Positions 1 to 10,325 are shown, numbered from the stretch's first letter. The stretch: 64,000 bases of DNA from Nostoc sp. LEGE 12450 (GCF_015206895.1 NZ_JADEXU010000010.1:25313-89312), one strand, 5' to 3'. Notes: generated by a model from the letters alone, not told the origin. Made by a program: numbers and translations.

Positions 1-76
1 AAAATACCCGAATTATCAAATAATTCGAGTATCGGTTGCTATAGCTTTGCTAATCTATCTCTATCATGAGAGATTA

Positions 77-3000
77 TTATCCGAGAACGGGAATAGAAAT
101 TATAAATCCTGTTCCTTGTCCCAAAACTGATTCACAAATCAAACTTCCACCATGATTGTCTATTATAATTTGGCGACTAATAGATAATCCTAATCCCGTA
201 CCTTTTCCTACGCATTTGGTTGTAAATAGATTTTCAAAGATACAAGCTTTAACTTCTTCTGACATTCCTTTAGCATTATCTTGAATCTTAATTATCAGAT
301 TATTATTCTCTTCTATCTTAGTTAAGATAGTAATAATATTTGGATAGCTTTCTTGAACTTCCATAAAACTACGGCCGATATTTGCTTCTTCTAAAGCATC
401 AATTGCATTTGCAATAATATTCATAAACACCTGATTCAATTGTCCTAAATAGCATTTCACTAATGGAATATTTCCATACTCCCTAATGACTTGAATCGCT
501 GGACGGTTATGATCGGCTTTCAAACGATGCTGTAAAATCAACAAAGTACTATCAATACCTTCATGGATATTAGCTAATACTTTAGAGGTAGTATCGGCGC
601 GTGAAAAAGTACGGAGAGAAGTACTAATATTGCGAATACGCTGTGTTCCTACCGTCATACCATCAATCATTTTGGGTAAATCTTTTAGCAGGAAATCTAT
701 ATCTATTTCTTCGGCTTTTTCTTCAATCTCAGCACCAGGATTCGGGAACTTTTCTCGGTATAGTTGCAGATAGCCTATTAAATCATTAACAGTATCTTTT
801 GCTTGGGCGATACTACCTGTAATAAAACCAACTGGATTGTTGATTTCATGTGCTACGCCTGCAACTAAATTTCCCAAAGAAGACATTTTTTCACTTTGAA
901 TAAGTTGTAATTGTGCCTCTTGTAAATCTTTGATTGACTGTTCTAATTCTCTAGATTTGTCTTGTTCTCTTGTGTACAAGCGGGCATTTTGTATGGCAAT
1001 AGCCATTTGAGAAACCAAGACTTTTAATACCTCTATTCTCTCTGTAACAAAAGCTCCTGATGACAACTGATTTTCTAAATAAATAATCCCTGTAAGCTGT
1101 GATTGGTAAATTATGGGCAAGCAAAAGATTGATTTTATTTTAGATTCCTGAATATAAATATCAAGGTTAAATGGTTCTGTAATTATTGCATCATTCAATA
1201 CAAGATATTGCTGGGTGCGAAAAACGTAATTAATCACAGAGAGTGGTAAATCTTGATAGGTCTCAACAGGAATAGAGTGTAAAACTATTGCTACATTGTC
1301 GATAGCATTTCCAGAAGCTTCGATATATAGTTGATTATCTTTAAGTAGGAGTAGTACTGCTTTTTGAGCCGCAGCATTTTCTAGTAAAATTTTGATTAGC
1401 TTGCTCAACAAATTCTCTAAAACAATTTCATTGGTAATCGCTTGCGAAAACTTGATGAATGTATTAAAATCTAAAAAATCGCTTAAACTACTACTATTAG
1501 TAGTTGTGGTAGTGGTGAGGTGAATTGTATCTATTTTAGAAGTAGTAGTTTCTACAGTAGTAGTTTGTCCTACTAGAAAAGCATACTTCGATTCTAAGTA
1601 TTTAACTTTAGCGATCGCACCCCAACGAATATAAGCATAATAAGCTTTAGTGATATAGGTTTGATGAATTAACTCTTTACCTAGAGATTGATAAAATTTT
1701 CCTGCTAACTCATAGCCTAAAGCTTCTTCTTGGAGAAAACCATTTTCTTGAGATTTAGCAATAGAATTTTCATAGTAGTCCATTGCTTCCAGCTTTTGGC
1801 CCAAAATCCGATACCGTTCTGCCTCCACGAGATAAAATCTATGTGAGTGATTCGTGGGAGCGTGAGTAGCCCAGAGTTCCATTTTTTGCTGATTAGCTTG
1901 GACTTTTTCTAGAATAGCTTGCCTCTCCGACTCTTTAGCAGTATGATATATAGCCAAGTGTGCTAAAGAATCGTAGAAATAGAACAGTGGAACAACAAAC
2001 AACCCTGTGACACCACCTAAAGATTTTTCTGCGATCGCAGCATTTTCTACAGCTTTAAAATACTCCCCAAATATGTAAGAGAGCATTAGTTTATTGACAA
2101 ATAAATGATTAATTGTGTAAAGATCATTTACTTGCTGATGAATTGGCAGCATACTTTGCTCGTCGTAGGCTTCTCCAATTAAACAGTCCACATTTTCAAA
2201 ACTTCCTTTCAAGTTCAGGACTGTTTGCAAATATACTGAGTTCCAAGTGAAAGCTACTTGTTGCTTGATTTTCTTCAGCGAATCACAATAAGCTATCAGT
2301 TCTTTTTCTAGAACCCAAAGTTCCTTACCCAGCCAAAATGAATGATAGGGATAAATGTAACCACAATAGCCAGCATATTCTAAATCTCCGGTTTCTAGAC
2401 CACTAGCATATCCAGACATTGATGATGTTAATGTCTCCCTAACATGTTCTTTCCAGTGCATAACATGAGCGCTAACAACCGTCAGAATCTTAGCTTTGAG
2501 TTCTTCAGCATTAAATTGTGACACCAAACTAGAAGCTAATTTACCAAATTCATAGCCAGAATTAATTTCTCCTTGAACTCCACAAAGAAGTAAGCCATAA
2601 AGACTATAACCATACCCGGATACAGCCGTATTGCCATAGTTTAAGGACAAATTGACCATTTTACAGACAATAATTGGCATCATTGCAGGAGCCGTTTGAA
2701 AAGCCGCAGGAAGAACTCCCATTAAGATTCTCATAGCTGCAATCTTGTTAGGATCAGACATTAATGGTAAGTTAATTAAATCTGCTATGGCTTTCCCTTT
2801 CAAAGAAACAGCAATTTCATCCATCCCCTGCTGAATATCAGTTGATGTCGGTTCATCTGGAAAACTTATTCCTAACAATTTTAGAATTGATACTGCTATC
2901 TGAATGGCTTCCAGTTGTTTGCTTTGAATGATAGAAGCGATAATCTGTACTTCATAGACTTTCACTTTATCTAGAAGAATTTTGGCTTCTTGCTGCACCA

Positions 3001-5500
3001 CCTCAGCCCATTGTTGCATCTGCTCAAAATTACCGCCCAGATAGGCTGCTTCTGCGGCTCCTTCATATAAGCCTATGGTTAAGGTATATTCAGTTTGCCA
3101 AGCGTCTATACTTAAAAGTCCTATCCCATTTGTAAAGTACTTAAGCGCAGCTTCATAAGCTGTAGAAGCTTTAGCTTTTCGGCCTGCAATTAAGTTTAAT
3201 CGTGCCAATTCAGTTTTATCAGATTGTTCTATTAGGTTAACAATACCTACATTCAACTGATTAACTATATCAAAAACATTAGCTTCTATTTCCTCTTTTG
3301 GAATATTTTGTAGAAGCAATTGTCCAATTTTTAAGTGAGTAGATTTCTTGAGTTCTTCTGGGATCAGCGAATATGCTGCTTGTTGTACTCTATCATGTAA
3401 GAACTTGTAACCAACTCGTGAAGTGTCGAAATTTAAATTAACCGCTTCTTCTTGATTAAAAACTAAAGGAATACGGTAAGCTTCACTTAAAGGTAGAATT
3501 AATCCCGCTTGCAAAGCCGAGTGTAAATCATTGGCTGTCAAAGAAGCTGATTTTTCATTGACTATCGATAAAACATCAAGACTAAATCTGTCACCCACAC
3601 AAGCTGCTAATTTTAAAACATCTTGGGTAGATTTTGGTAGTTTCTCAACTCGACTGGCAACTAGTTCAATTACATTTTTGTCGGTAATTCCAATTGCTTG
3701 AATATCCTTTAAACTCCACTGCCATTGAGCTTTAATAAAATCAAATTTCAAAAGGTCTTCTTGATTAAGTGCCTGAATAAGTTGTGTGATAAAGAATGGA
3801 TTTCCACCTGTTTTATTATAAATTAATTCAGATAAGTGGATAATTTTATTGTCAAAAATGCTGGATTCTGTATCATGGTTAACTTCTGCTACTTGTAGAG
3901 TTTCTCCAACTAGCTGAGTCACATTCTCTAAATTTAAAGGTTGCAATACAATATTGTTAACAACTGTGCCAGCATTCTTAATTTCTTCTATTTTTTGAAT
4001 TAACGGATGTGCGGCATTAACTTCATTATCCCTATATGCACCAATGAATAATAGATGTTTGCTGTCAGTATCAGTTATAAGTAGTTGGATTAAATTCAAT
4101 GTGGCTGAATCTGCCCATTGCAAATCATCTAAAAATATGACTAAAGGGTGTTCTTTTTGGGTAAAAACTTGAATAAATTCTTTAAAAACTCGATTGAAGC
4201 GGTTTTGTGATTCTGTTGCACCAATTTGAGCAACGTCTGGCTGTGTACCAATAATTAATTCTACTTCGGGAATTACGTCAATAATGACTTTCCCATTTGT
4301 TCCCAAAGCTGATAGTATTTTTTCACGCCAGGTTTCTATTTTTTCATTATTCTCTGTCAGCAAATACCGCATTAAATAAGCAAAAGCTTGAATTAAAGAA
4401 GCATAAGGTATATTTCGTTTTAATTGGTCAAATTTACCAGAAATAAAGTAACCTTGTCTACGAGTAATGGGTTTATTAACTTCGTTAACTAAAACTGATT
4501 TACCAATACCTGAATAACCAGAAACTAGCATCATCTCACTAGTTCCAGATGTAACGCGTTCAAATGCAGCTAGCAGTTCATTAACTTGGTTTTCACGACC
4601 ATATAATTTTTGAGGAATTAATAACTGGCTTAAGACATCTAAACGACCTGGAACAAAATCAGTAATTATACCCTGAGATTTTAACTGGTTAAGACATAAC
4701 TCTAAGTCTGCCAATAATCCTGTAGCACTTTGATATCTGTCTTCAGCATTTTTCGCCATCAACTTCAGCACAATTTCTGAGATGGCGTTAGGAATTGTTG
4801 GATTTAATAACTGTGGATTTATCGGTTGAACAGCAATATGGCTATAAACTAGTTCTAAGGGGTCTTGACTAAAAAATGGTGTTTTCTCAGTGAGCATTTC
4901 ATATAAAGTCACACCGAGAGAATAAAAGTCAGTACGATAATCAAGAATACGATTCATTCTCCCCGTTTGTTCAGGAGACATGTAGGCAAGTGTGCCTTCA
5001 ACGCAGTTAGGATTATTAAATTGGGGATTTTCCTTATTGAGGCGGGAGGCTATACCAAAGTCAGTGAGTTTAACAATACCTGTCTGGGAGTTAATAATTA
5101 TGTTGCTAGGCTTGATATCTTTATGAATGATCTGGTGTTTATGCAAATAATCTAGAGCTTTAGTCAGTTGAATAGCAATATTTAAATGGTTAATTAAGTC
5201 AAGTTTTTCTGTCTGAAGAATTTGGGCTAAAGATTGACCACCAAAGTCTTCTAACAACAGCCCCACTCGATTAGCAAAGGTTTCTAGACTAATGGATTTA
5301 ACTATGTTGGGATGGTCTAAACCTTGCTGAATTTGATACTCATTTTTCAGGCGAGTAAAGGCTTCAAGGGTAGGATATTCATTTTTAAGCAACTTGAGGA
5401 TAACTCGCTGTTGCGTTTTTGGTATTTGTGTTTGATAAATAATTGTTTGGATTCCTTCGTGGAGAGTTGAGTTGATTGGGTATCCAGTACGATTTGGCAT
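77..5500 (-). CDS. Multidomain Ser/Thr kinase - AAA ATPase - GAF - histidine kinase
   Basis: Large cytoplasmic signalling protein of 1807 residues joining a eukaryote-type kinase to a histidine kinase, an arrangement known in filamentous cyanobacteria (HstK-like). Seen: kinase domain about residues 10-270, with Lys36 (VILK), HKDIKPSN around Asp128 and DFG at 147-149; the glycine-rich loop is not classical. An AAA/AbiR-type ATPase follows, with Walker A GYSGIGKS at 328-335 and Walker B LVIFLDDLQWAD. Next come a long helical, TPR-like middle, a GAF domain at about 1360-1510, a coiled coil, and an H-box with His1551 (VAHEINNP). The N-box (NIIANAID) and G2 box (GKGTGLGLS) are present; G1 reads QDNAKGMS. 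No response regulator adjoins it, so the partner is unknown. Input signal and substrate cannot be read from sequence. Confidence 0.93.
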   Translation of the reverse strand: MPNRTGYPINSTLHEGIQTIIYQTQIPKTQQRVILKLLKNEYPTLEAFTRLKNEYQIQQGLDHPNIVKSISLETFANRVGLLLEDFGGQSLAQILQTEKLDLINHLNIAIQLTKALDYLHKHQIIHKDIKPSNIIINSQTGIVKLTDFGIASRLNKENPQFNNPNCVEGTLAYMSPEQTGRMNRILDYRTDFYSLGVTLYEMLTEKTPFFSQDPLELVYSHIAVQPINPQLLNPTIPNAISEIVLKLMAKNAEDRYQSATGLLADLELCLNQLKSQGIITDFVPGRLDVLSQLLIPQKLYGRENQVNELLAAFERVTSGTSEMMLVSGYSGIGKSVLVNEVNKPITRRQGYFISGKFDQLKRNIPYASLIQAFAYLMRYLLTENNEKIETWREKILSALGTNGKVIIDVIPEVELIIGTQPDVAQIGATESQNRFNRVFKEFIQVFTQKEHPLVIFLDDLQWADSATLNLIQLLITDTDSKHLLFIGAYRDNEVNAAHPLIQKIEEIKNAGTVVNNIVLQPLNLENVTQLVGETLQVAEVNHDTESSIFDNKIIHLSELIYNKTGGNPFFITQLIQALNQEDLLKFDFIKAQWQWSLKDIQAIGITDKNVIELVASRVEKLPKSTQDVLKLAACVGDRFSLDVLSIVNEKSASLTANDLHSALQAGLILPLSEAYRIPLVFNQEEAVNLNFDTSRVGYKFLHDRVQQAAYSLIPEELKKSTHLKIGQLLLQNIPKEEIEANVFDIVNQLNVGIVNLIEQSDKTELARLNLIAGRKAKASTAYEAALKYFTNGIGLLSIDAWQTEYTLTIGLYEGAAEAAYLGGNFEQMQQWAEVVQQEAKILLDKVKVYEVQIIASIIQSKQLEAIQIAVSILKLLGISFPDEPTSTDIQQGMDEIAVSLKGKAIADLINLPLMSDPNKIAAMRILMGVLPAAFQTAPAMMPIIVCKMVNLSLNYGNTAVSGYGYSLYGLLLCGVQGEINSGYEFGKLASSLVSQFNAEELKAKILTVVSAHVMHWKEHVRETLTSSMSGYASGLETGDLEYAGYCGYIYPYHSFWLGKELWVLEKELIAYCDSLKKIKQQVAFTWNSVYLQTVLNLKGSFENVDCLIGEAYDEQSMLPIHQQVNDLYTINHLFVNKLMLSYIFGEYFKAVENAAIAEKSLGGVTGLFVVPLFYFYDSLAHLAIYHTAKESERQAILEKVQANQQKMELWATHAPTNHSHRFYLVEAERYRILGQKLEAMDYYENSIAKSQENGFLQEEALGYELAGKFYQSLGKELIHQTYITKAYYAYIRWGAIAKVKYLESKYAFLVGQTTTVETTTSKIDTIHLTTTTTTNSSSLSDFLDFNTFIKFSQAITNEIVLENLLSKLIKILLENAAAQKAVLLLLKDNQLYIEASGNAIDNVAIVLHSIPVETYQDLPLSVINYVFRTQQYLVLNDAIITEPFNLDIYIQESKIKSIFCLPIIYQSQLTGIIYLENQLSSGAFVTERIEVLKVLVSQMAIAIQNARLYTREQDKSRELEQSIKDLQEAQLQLIQSEKMSSLGNLVAGVAHEINNPVGFITGSIAQAKDTVNDLIGYLQLYREKFPNPGAEIEEKAEEIDIDFLLKDLPKMIDGMTVGTQRIRNISTSLRTFSRADTTSKVLANIHEGIDSTLLILQHRLKADHNRPAIQVIREYGNIPLVKCYLGQLNQVFMNIIANAIDALEEANIGRSFMEVQESYPNIITILTKIEENNNLIIKIQDNAKGMSEEVKACIFENLFTTKCVGKGTGLGLSISRQIIIDNHGGSLICESVLGQGTGFIISIPVLG

Positions 5501-5672
5501 TGATTTTTGCCTATAAACTTACAAAATTAGTACTACCCCCCGTCTTGTCATAAAAGGGGTTCTAATTTAATTATTCCCAGTGGTAGAAAATTATTAACAT
5601 TGTGATTCCGTATTCAAGGGTTATAAATTGAAACGCGATTATTCCCTTGTAACGGAAAAGCTACTCTAACTT

Positions 5673-6209
5673 TTACGCCAAACGCAGATTAGGACACTTC
5701 TGCAAGAATCCAGATGCCTTATTGTGGGCATCTACATTATGAGTATGTGCTGGCGTAGGTCGAATAATGCCATCAAACAGGTCATCTAATCCGTAGGGAG
5801 TGAAAAATTGCCATTGACCTTGTGCATTTAGTCGAACTCCGACAGCAGTAGCAGTGTGCAGCCACTCTGTGATGGCATCTTCTGTACTAGTGTAGGGTCT
5901 GCTACCAAGCCGCCAACGAGCAAAACTGGCTTGATTTTTGACATCAAACTCGTCATGAGGAAATTGTTCTGTGAGAGTCGCCTTTGCTGCTAGTTCTTGA
6001 GAACGATTTCCTTCTATATCAAAAAATGCAATATCAAAATCTTTAATACCTAACCCACAGTCATTGCCAAAAATCGAGGACCAAACTGTGTTTCGGACTG
6101 CACCACCAGCTAACCACCAGTTAGGTAGATTTAATTGAGCGATCGCAGGTAATACTGTATCAATAGGTGTATCAGCTAAAATCATCTGTAGACGAGTGTT
6201 ACTATTCAT
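5673..6209 (-). CDS. Nucleotidyltransferase-like family protein (DUF925/NTP_transf_6 type)
   Basis: Protein of 178 residues. The segment WWLAGGAVRNTVWSSIFG followed by IKDFDIAFFD resembles the GG-x-R-N and D-x-D core of the nucleotidyltransferase fold, in which the carboxylates bind metal. The later TEWLHTATAVGVRL and YGLDDLFDGIIRPTP match the C-terminal part of the uncharacterised DUF925 group as I recall it. Substrate is unknown. It is a single gene between the giant kinase (same strand, 172 bases away) and the interrupted gene that follows on the other strand. The start ATG at 6209 gives a full-length N-terminus. The family call is by motif recognition only. Confidence 0.7.
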   Translation of the reverse strand: MNSNTRLQMILADTPIDTVLPAIAQLNLPNWWLAGGAVRNTVWSSIFGNDCGLGIKDFDIAFFDIEGNRSQELAAKATLTEQFPHDEFDVKNQASFARWRLGSRPYTSTEDAITEWLHTATAVGVRLNAQGQWQFFTPYGLDDLFDGIIRPTPAHTHNVDAHNKASGFLQKCPNLRLA

Positions 6210-6404
6210 ATCAAACTCTTGGGATTGTCAACTAGAAGGTGAAAATATTATCATTCACATCTCATTAAGTTTACGGTCTTGATAAACCTACTATGACACT
6301 TATAGGGTCAGGGTTTATTAGGATAATTTTGGTACTCATCGTATAAAGAATACAAGGTTATACAGAAGGTTAAATTGTGAATTGAGAATTTATAATTTTT
6401 ATTT

Positions 6405-7673
6405 ATGGAAGATTTATTTGCGCGACTAGAACGCACACTCAATCCTGAACTACCTTCCTTAACAGAGTCACAACAACAACTCCTGCAAGAACTCAGTATT
6501 GATGAAAATCAACCTGGTACAATTTTGCGTGATTTTTAAACTCTGATAGATTTATTACAACCGAATGGAGTGGAAGTTAGTAGTGTTAATAATCTTCTAC
6601 CACTGAAAGTACTATCAGAATTGAATTCTCTGTTAAGTCACCCAATTGAAACTAAACTCAAACGCCCCGTACAGAAATCATACCCTTACATTAATGGACT
6701 ATATCTGTTATTACGCAGTTCTGGAATAGCCCAAATTAGATCCCAAGGTAAGAAGCAGATTTTAGTTTTAGACGCAGCCACTTTGCAATCATGGTCAAAT
6801 CTCAATCCAACAGAACGCTATTTTAATTTATTAGAAGCCTGGTTGATTTGGGGAAATAACGAAATTTTAGGTGAACATCAAGATTCATTTGGGAATTTAT
6901 TTAGATGTATTCAACTATGGCCCCGCGTCCCAGATAAAGGTTTAAAATTCCCTAAATATGAACACCAACACGATATTAGTTATTACCCAGGTCTGCATAA
7001 TGTTGCCCTGTTAGAGTTATTTGGATTGTTAACTATTAAACATGGCAAGCCAACAGATGGCAAAGGATGGCGCATTACTAGTTTACAACGCTTGCCATTT
7101 GGAGATGCTATGTTGCAACTACTATTCCCACTAGGTATACGAGGAGAATTACAGGATGAGGTCAATGTAACTTTTGGAAAGTTGCAGTCACATCTTCAAC
7201 TATTTTTTTCAGAATGGGAGCATAATTTACTTGTTCCCAAACAAGGCTTTACTGACGGAATTTATATTTTTAAAGTGTCCATTTCTAAGGCTTGGCGACG
7301 CATTGCCATACCAGCCAAAAAACCATTAAGCTGGCTAGCAGAGACAATTCTTGATGCTTTTGACTTTGATTACGATCACCTGTACGAGTTTAGTTATAAA
7401 GACCATTTTGGTCGCATCATAAAAATCGGTCATGCCTATATGGAAACACCCCCATTTGCCGACCAAGTGCAGATTGGTGATGTGTCTCTAGAACCGGGTG
7501 GTAAAATGACCTATCTTTATAATTTTGGCGACAACTGGAAATTTGATGTGCAGTTAGAAGCAATTAATCCACCTGATAACAAAATCAAAAAACCAAAAAT
7601 TGTAGAAGTTCACGGAAATGCACCTCAACAGTATTGGAGTGAGGATGATGAATCGGATGAAGATGAAGGATGA
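6405..7673 (+). pseudogene. pRiA4b ORF-3-like (IS1096 TnpR-type) gene interrupted by one in-frame stop
   Basis: An ATG at 6405 opens 44 codons ending in TAA at 6537-6539. The same frame then continues without another stop to 7673, so MEDLFARLERTLNPELP...ILRDF-stop-TLIDLLQPNGVEVS reads as one protein of about 422 residues with a single nonsense codon, plausibly CAA to TAA. The downstream part could restart at GTG 6570 (367 residues). Its C-terminal half, with FKVSISKAWRRIAIP, LAETILDAFDFDYDHLYEF and TYLYNFGDNWKFDV, is typical of the pRiA4b ORF-3 family. That family is often called an IS1096 passenger, but here no transposase lies nearby. The C-terminus is acidic (EDDESDEDEG). Either a fresh pseudogene, a restart product, or a sequencing error. 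Confidence 0.75.
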
Positions 7674-7800
7674 AGAGGATTTAGGGAAGTACAGAGAATC
7701 GTGTTCATAAGTCTTCTGTTTGTGTCTACTAAAACCCGCTCTAAGATTGAGATAGTTTTAGTTACAATAAAGCAACACAAATTGTCAGGAGATAAAACTT

Positions 7801-8256
7801 GTGAGTCTTCCATATACTGGAGATTGTCAATGTGGACAGATTCGTTATGAAATTCATGCCCAACCTTTAACCCTTTACCTATGCCACTGCAAGGAGTGTC
7901 AAAAACAATCGTCTAGTGCCTTTGGTATGTCTCTTACAGTACTACGAGATGCGGTTGTAATTGTTCAGGGAAAACCGAAAGCTTGGACTCGGAAAAATGA
8001 TAGCGGACGTGAAGTAAATAACCTATTCTGTGGCGACTGCGGAACGCGATTGTTCCATGAACGGACTTATAAAACCGATACTATTAATGTCAAAGCTGGA
8101 ACCTTAGATGATACAAGTTGGTTACGTCCAGTGGGTAACATTTGGACACGCAGTGCCCAGTCATGGGTGATAATTTCAGATCAGTTGCTCAACTATGATG
8201 GACAACCAGAGGATACGCAGCCTTTATGGGAAAAATGGAAACAACAACATCCATAA
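7801..8256 (+). CDS. GFA-family (glutathione-dependent formaldehyde-activating enzyme-like) zinc protein
   Basis: Protein of 151 residues with the zinc-binding cysteine pattern of the GFA/CENP-V fold: CQCGQIRYE near the N-terminus, CHCKECQKQSSSAFG, and FCGDCGTRLFHE. Family members include a glutathione-formaldehyde adduct enzyme, but most, probably including this one, have no proven substrate. The start is GTG at 7801, supported by AGGAG at 7787-7791 nine bases upstream; no upstream ATG fits. It stands alone, 127 bases after the interrupted gene. C-terminal sequence SWLRPVGNIWTRSAQSWV is usual for the family. Confidence 0.85.
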   Translation: MSLPYTGDCQCGQIRYEIHAQPLTLYLCHCKECQKQSSSAFGMSLTVLRDAVVIVQGKPKAWTRKNDSGREVNNLFCGDCGTRLFHERTYKTDTINVKAGTLDDTSWLRPVGNIWTRSAQSWVIISDQLLNYDGQPEDTQPLWEKWKQQHP

Positions 8257-8590
8257 ATGCTCCTGATATTAGACATCATAGCTCTTGACGCTTAAAGCAT
8301 TTAGCTCATGATTTTACCAAAGGAGATAATCAGAAATTTTTATTGTTAAAATGCTTTAATGAACATATTAAATTATTTAAAACAGTAATAGTAAACTCAA
8401 ATTATAATTTCAGTTTGTGTATTATATATTTCTACTTGTCTGCAAATCCTTAATAAAGGTAACATACTATTAATATTTCACATGAAAACTTACTGGACAT
8501 TTCCAATCAAGTAATTTAAGTGAAATTGGATAATTAAGAAGATTTTGGTTCATTCCCAACAATTTTAACAGTTATTTCTAGACAAGCTTA
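8257..8590. other. Intergenic stretch, AT-rich, no recognised element
   Basis: This 334-base gap between the GFA-family gene and cobO is AT-rich. A loose inverted repeat (TTAAAGCATTT near 8291 and AAAATGCTTTAA near 8345) could fold but has no T-run, so I do not call a terminator. I see no cobalamin riboswitch before cobO. Confidence 0.4.
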
Positions 8591-9268
8591 ATGAAAAACG
8601 ATACACCACAAGAATTAAACCAAGATCAAGAAATTGGGCGCTTGATTGATGAGGTAATGTCTTCATCTCTGACTGATGAACAGTACCGCAAAAAAATGCA
8701 GCGACGCAAAGAAGTGCAAGACAAGCGCATAGCAGAAGCTGTACCAGAAAAAGGGTTAATTATTGTAAATACTGGTAATGGTAAAGGTAAAACCACTGCG
8801 GCTTTGGGGATGGTGTTACGATCGCTAGGTCACGGCTATAAAGTAGCGATCATCCAATTTATTAAGGGAAGCTGGGAACCTTCAGAAAAAAGGGTTTTCA
8901 GCTATTGGGAAGACCAGATAGAATTTCATGCAATGGGCGAAGGCTTCACTTGGGAAACTCAAGACCGCGATCGCGATCTTGACAAAGCTAGTGCCGCCTG
9001 GGAAAAATCATTAGAATATATTCGCAACCCAGACTTTCATCTGGTGTTGTTAGACGAAATTAACATCGCCCTCAAAATGGCTTACTTACCATTAGAGGAC
9101 GTTTTGGCGGGTTTGGCGCAAAAACCAGCTAATAAGCACGTTATTCTCACAGGTAGAGGCGCACCGGCTGGTTTAATTGAGCGTGCTGACCTCGTAACCG
9201 AAATGACCTTAATTAAGCACCCTTTCCGCGATCAAGGCGTGAAAGCGCAACCAGGAATTGAGTATTAA
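8591..9268 (+). CDS. cobO: Cob(I)yrinic acid a,c-diamide adenosyltransferase
   Basis: Enzyme of 225 residues that transfers the 5'-deoxyadenosyl group from ATP to cob(I)alamin or cobyrinic acid diamide, in cobalamin (pseudocobalamin) synthesis and salvage. The P-loop NTGNGKGKTTAALGM at about residues 57-71 is the diagnostic signature of the CobO/BtuR/CobA type. It is followed by AIIQFIKGSWEPSEKR, WETQDRDRD and LVLLDEINIALK (Walker B-like). The C-terminal TEMTLIKHPFRDQGVKAQPGIEY is the usual family ending. An N-terminal helical extension of about 45 residues precedes the P-loop. It ends eight bases before the convergent gene at 9277, so the two 3' ends almost touch and any terminator must lie inside a gene. 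Confidence 0.95.
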   Translation: MKNDTPQELNQDQEIGRLIDEVMSSSLTDEQYRKKMQRRKEVQDKRIAEAVPEKGLIIVNTGNGKGKTTAALGMVLRSLGHGYKVAIIQFIKGSWEPSEKRVFSYWEDQIEFHAMGEGFTWETQDRDRDLDKASAAWEKSLEYIRNPDFHLVLLDEINIALKMAYLPLEDVLAGLAQKPANKHVILTGRGAPAGLIERADLVTEMTLIKHPFRDQGVKAQPGIEY

Positions 9269-9276
9269 CTTAACGA

Positions 9277-9984
9277 TTATTTGCACATTTGCAACGTGCG
9301 GCGATCGCTAGCTGTGATGGAATTTAATTGATAAAAGTCTTGCAGAGCCACTGAGTAAGGATAACTGCTGAAATCATCTTCACTAACTTTAGGTAGTTGA
9401 CTGTTTGCAGCTACCTGATTTGACCGAGGAGTACTGGCTTCATTTGACGAACTATTAACCGTCATCGCCAACTCTCCTGACTTGTTGAGCGTACCTTGAA
9501 AACAATTAAATTCTGATTGGGGCATATACAATGCACCAGTTATCTTGTCCTGCTGCTTTTGAAATATGATGTAACCTTGACCAAGCTGGTTTGATTTTGG
9601 CGATTGACCATAGAGATAAACCCCATCTTTGACAGGAAAATTCACTTTTGGTAAACTTTCTGTACCTTTTGTAGCTCCCTGAGAATCTGGAACCAGCGCT
9701 GTGGTTTTAGGGAGTGTTTTTCCGCTCTGATGTACAAAAATCCCTCTCTCTCCAGCAGATGCTCTTAGCTGACTTCTCTGCTCTCTAACTTTTCTTAGCT
9801 GCGACAAAAGGGAGTTTTCGGAGGTTGTGGTTTTTTGAATCTGAGCCGATGATAATGGAGAATCTGTAACCGGTACGACTTGAGTCTGCTTGCCTATAAA
9901 GCCCAAACCGAGAAGTAAGCCTAAGCCCGCTAGGGAAATTCCCCACTGGCGGGGAGATAAGAACTGATAAAGGTTGTTAAGCAC
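9277..9984 (-). CDS. Hypothetical membrane-anchored protein
   Basis: Protein of 235 residues that I do not recognise beyond its cyanobacterial style. One hydrophobic segment at about residues 15-30 (GISLAGLGLLLGLGFIG) follows a short basic N-terminus, suggesting a single membrane anchor with the rest outside the cytoplasm. A low-complexity Ser/Gln-rich linker follows. A folded-looking part from about residue 115 contains FPVKDGVYLYGQSPKSNQLGQGYIIFQ and LYMPQSEFNCFQGTLN. The only two cysteines lie in ECFQ-like and C-terminal LQMCK positions and could pair. It converges with cobO at an eight-base gap. Function unknown. Confidence 0.8.
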   Translation of the reverse strand: MLNNLYQFLSPRQWGISLAGLGLLLGLGFIGKQTQVVPVTDSPLSSAQIQKTTTSENSLLSQLRKVREQRSQLRASAGERGIFVHQSGKTLPKTTALVPDSQGATKGTESLPKVNFPVKDGVYLYGQSPKSNQLGQGYIIFQKQQDKITGALYMPQSEFNCFQGTLNKSGELAMTVNSSSNEASTPRSNQVAANSQLPKVSEDDFSSYPYSVALQDFYQLNSITASDRRTLQMCK

Positions 9985-10202
9985 CCTACTTCTCCTGTTA
10001 AAAAATCAACTAAGTTCTTTAGAACTTACTTAAACTATAACCAAGTCTTAATTGTCAAAAGACTTTGTTAACGACTTATATTACTATTGTCCAAAAAAGA
10101 AAACTGTCAAAAACCAAAGTTTTTATTTAATCTAGCCCGACAATCTTAGATTACCACCAGTTAGGGGAAGTAGAGCAGCGTAAACAATTAAAGGTTTGTA
10201 GT

Positions 10203-10252
10203 GTTCGCGGAGCGTGTCGCAGACAAGCCTCTCGTAGAGAAGAGAGGGCTTG
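10203..10252. repeat. Short dispersed Nostoc-type palindromic repeat
   Basis: GTTCGCGGAGCGTGTCGCAG followed by CTCTCGTAGAGAAGAGAG makes overlapping small hairpins. Related GC-rich text (GCGTAGCG, GCGCAGCG, GCGTTAGCG) recurs at about 22095-22250, 30566-30587 and 55844-55890. It is much GC-richer than its surroundings and not coding. Confidence 0.5.
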
Positions 10253-10284
10253 ATCCCGTCAAATAGGACTAAACTTTTTACTAC

Positions 10285-10325
10285 AAACTAATATTAATTA
10301 ACTTTACATTAATTAATATTAGTTT
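10285..10325. repeat. Perfect 17-bp inverted repeat, AT-only stem
   Basis: AAACTAATATTAATTAA at 10285-10301 is the exact reverse complement of 10309-10325, with a 7-base loop CTTTACA. It lies in the 603-base gap (9985-10587) between two minus-strand genes, which otherwise holds the short repeat at 10203 and the sigma-factor terminator. It could act as a transcript end or a protein site; there is no flanking T-run. Confidence 0.6.
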
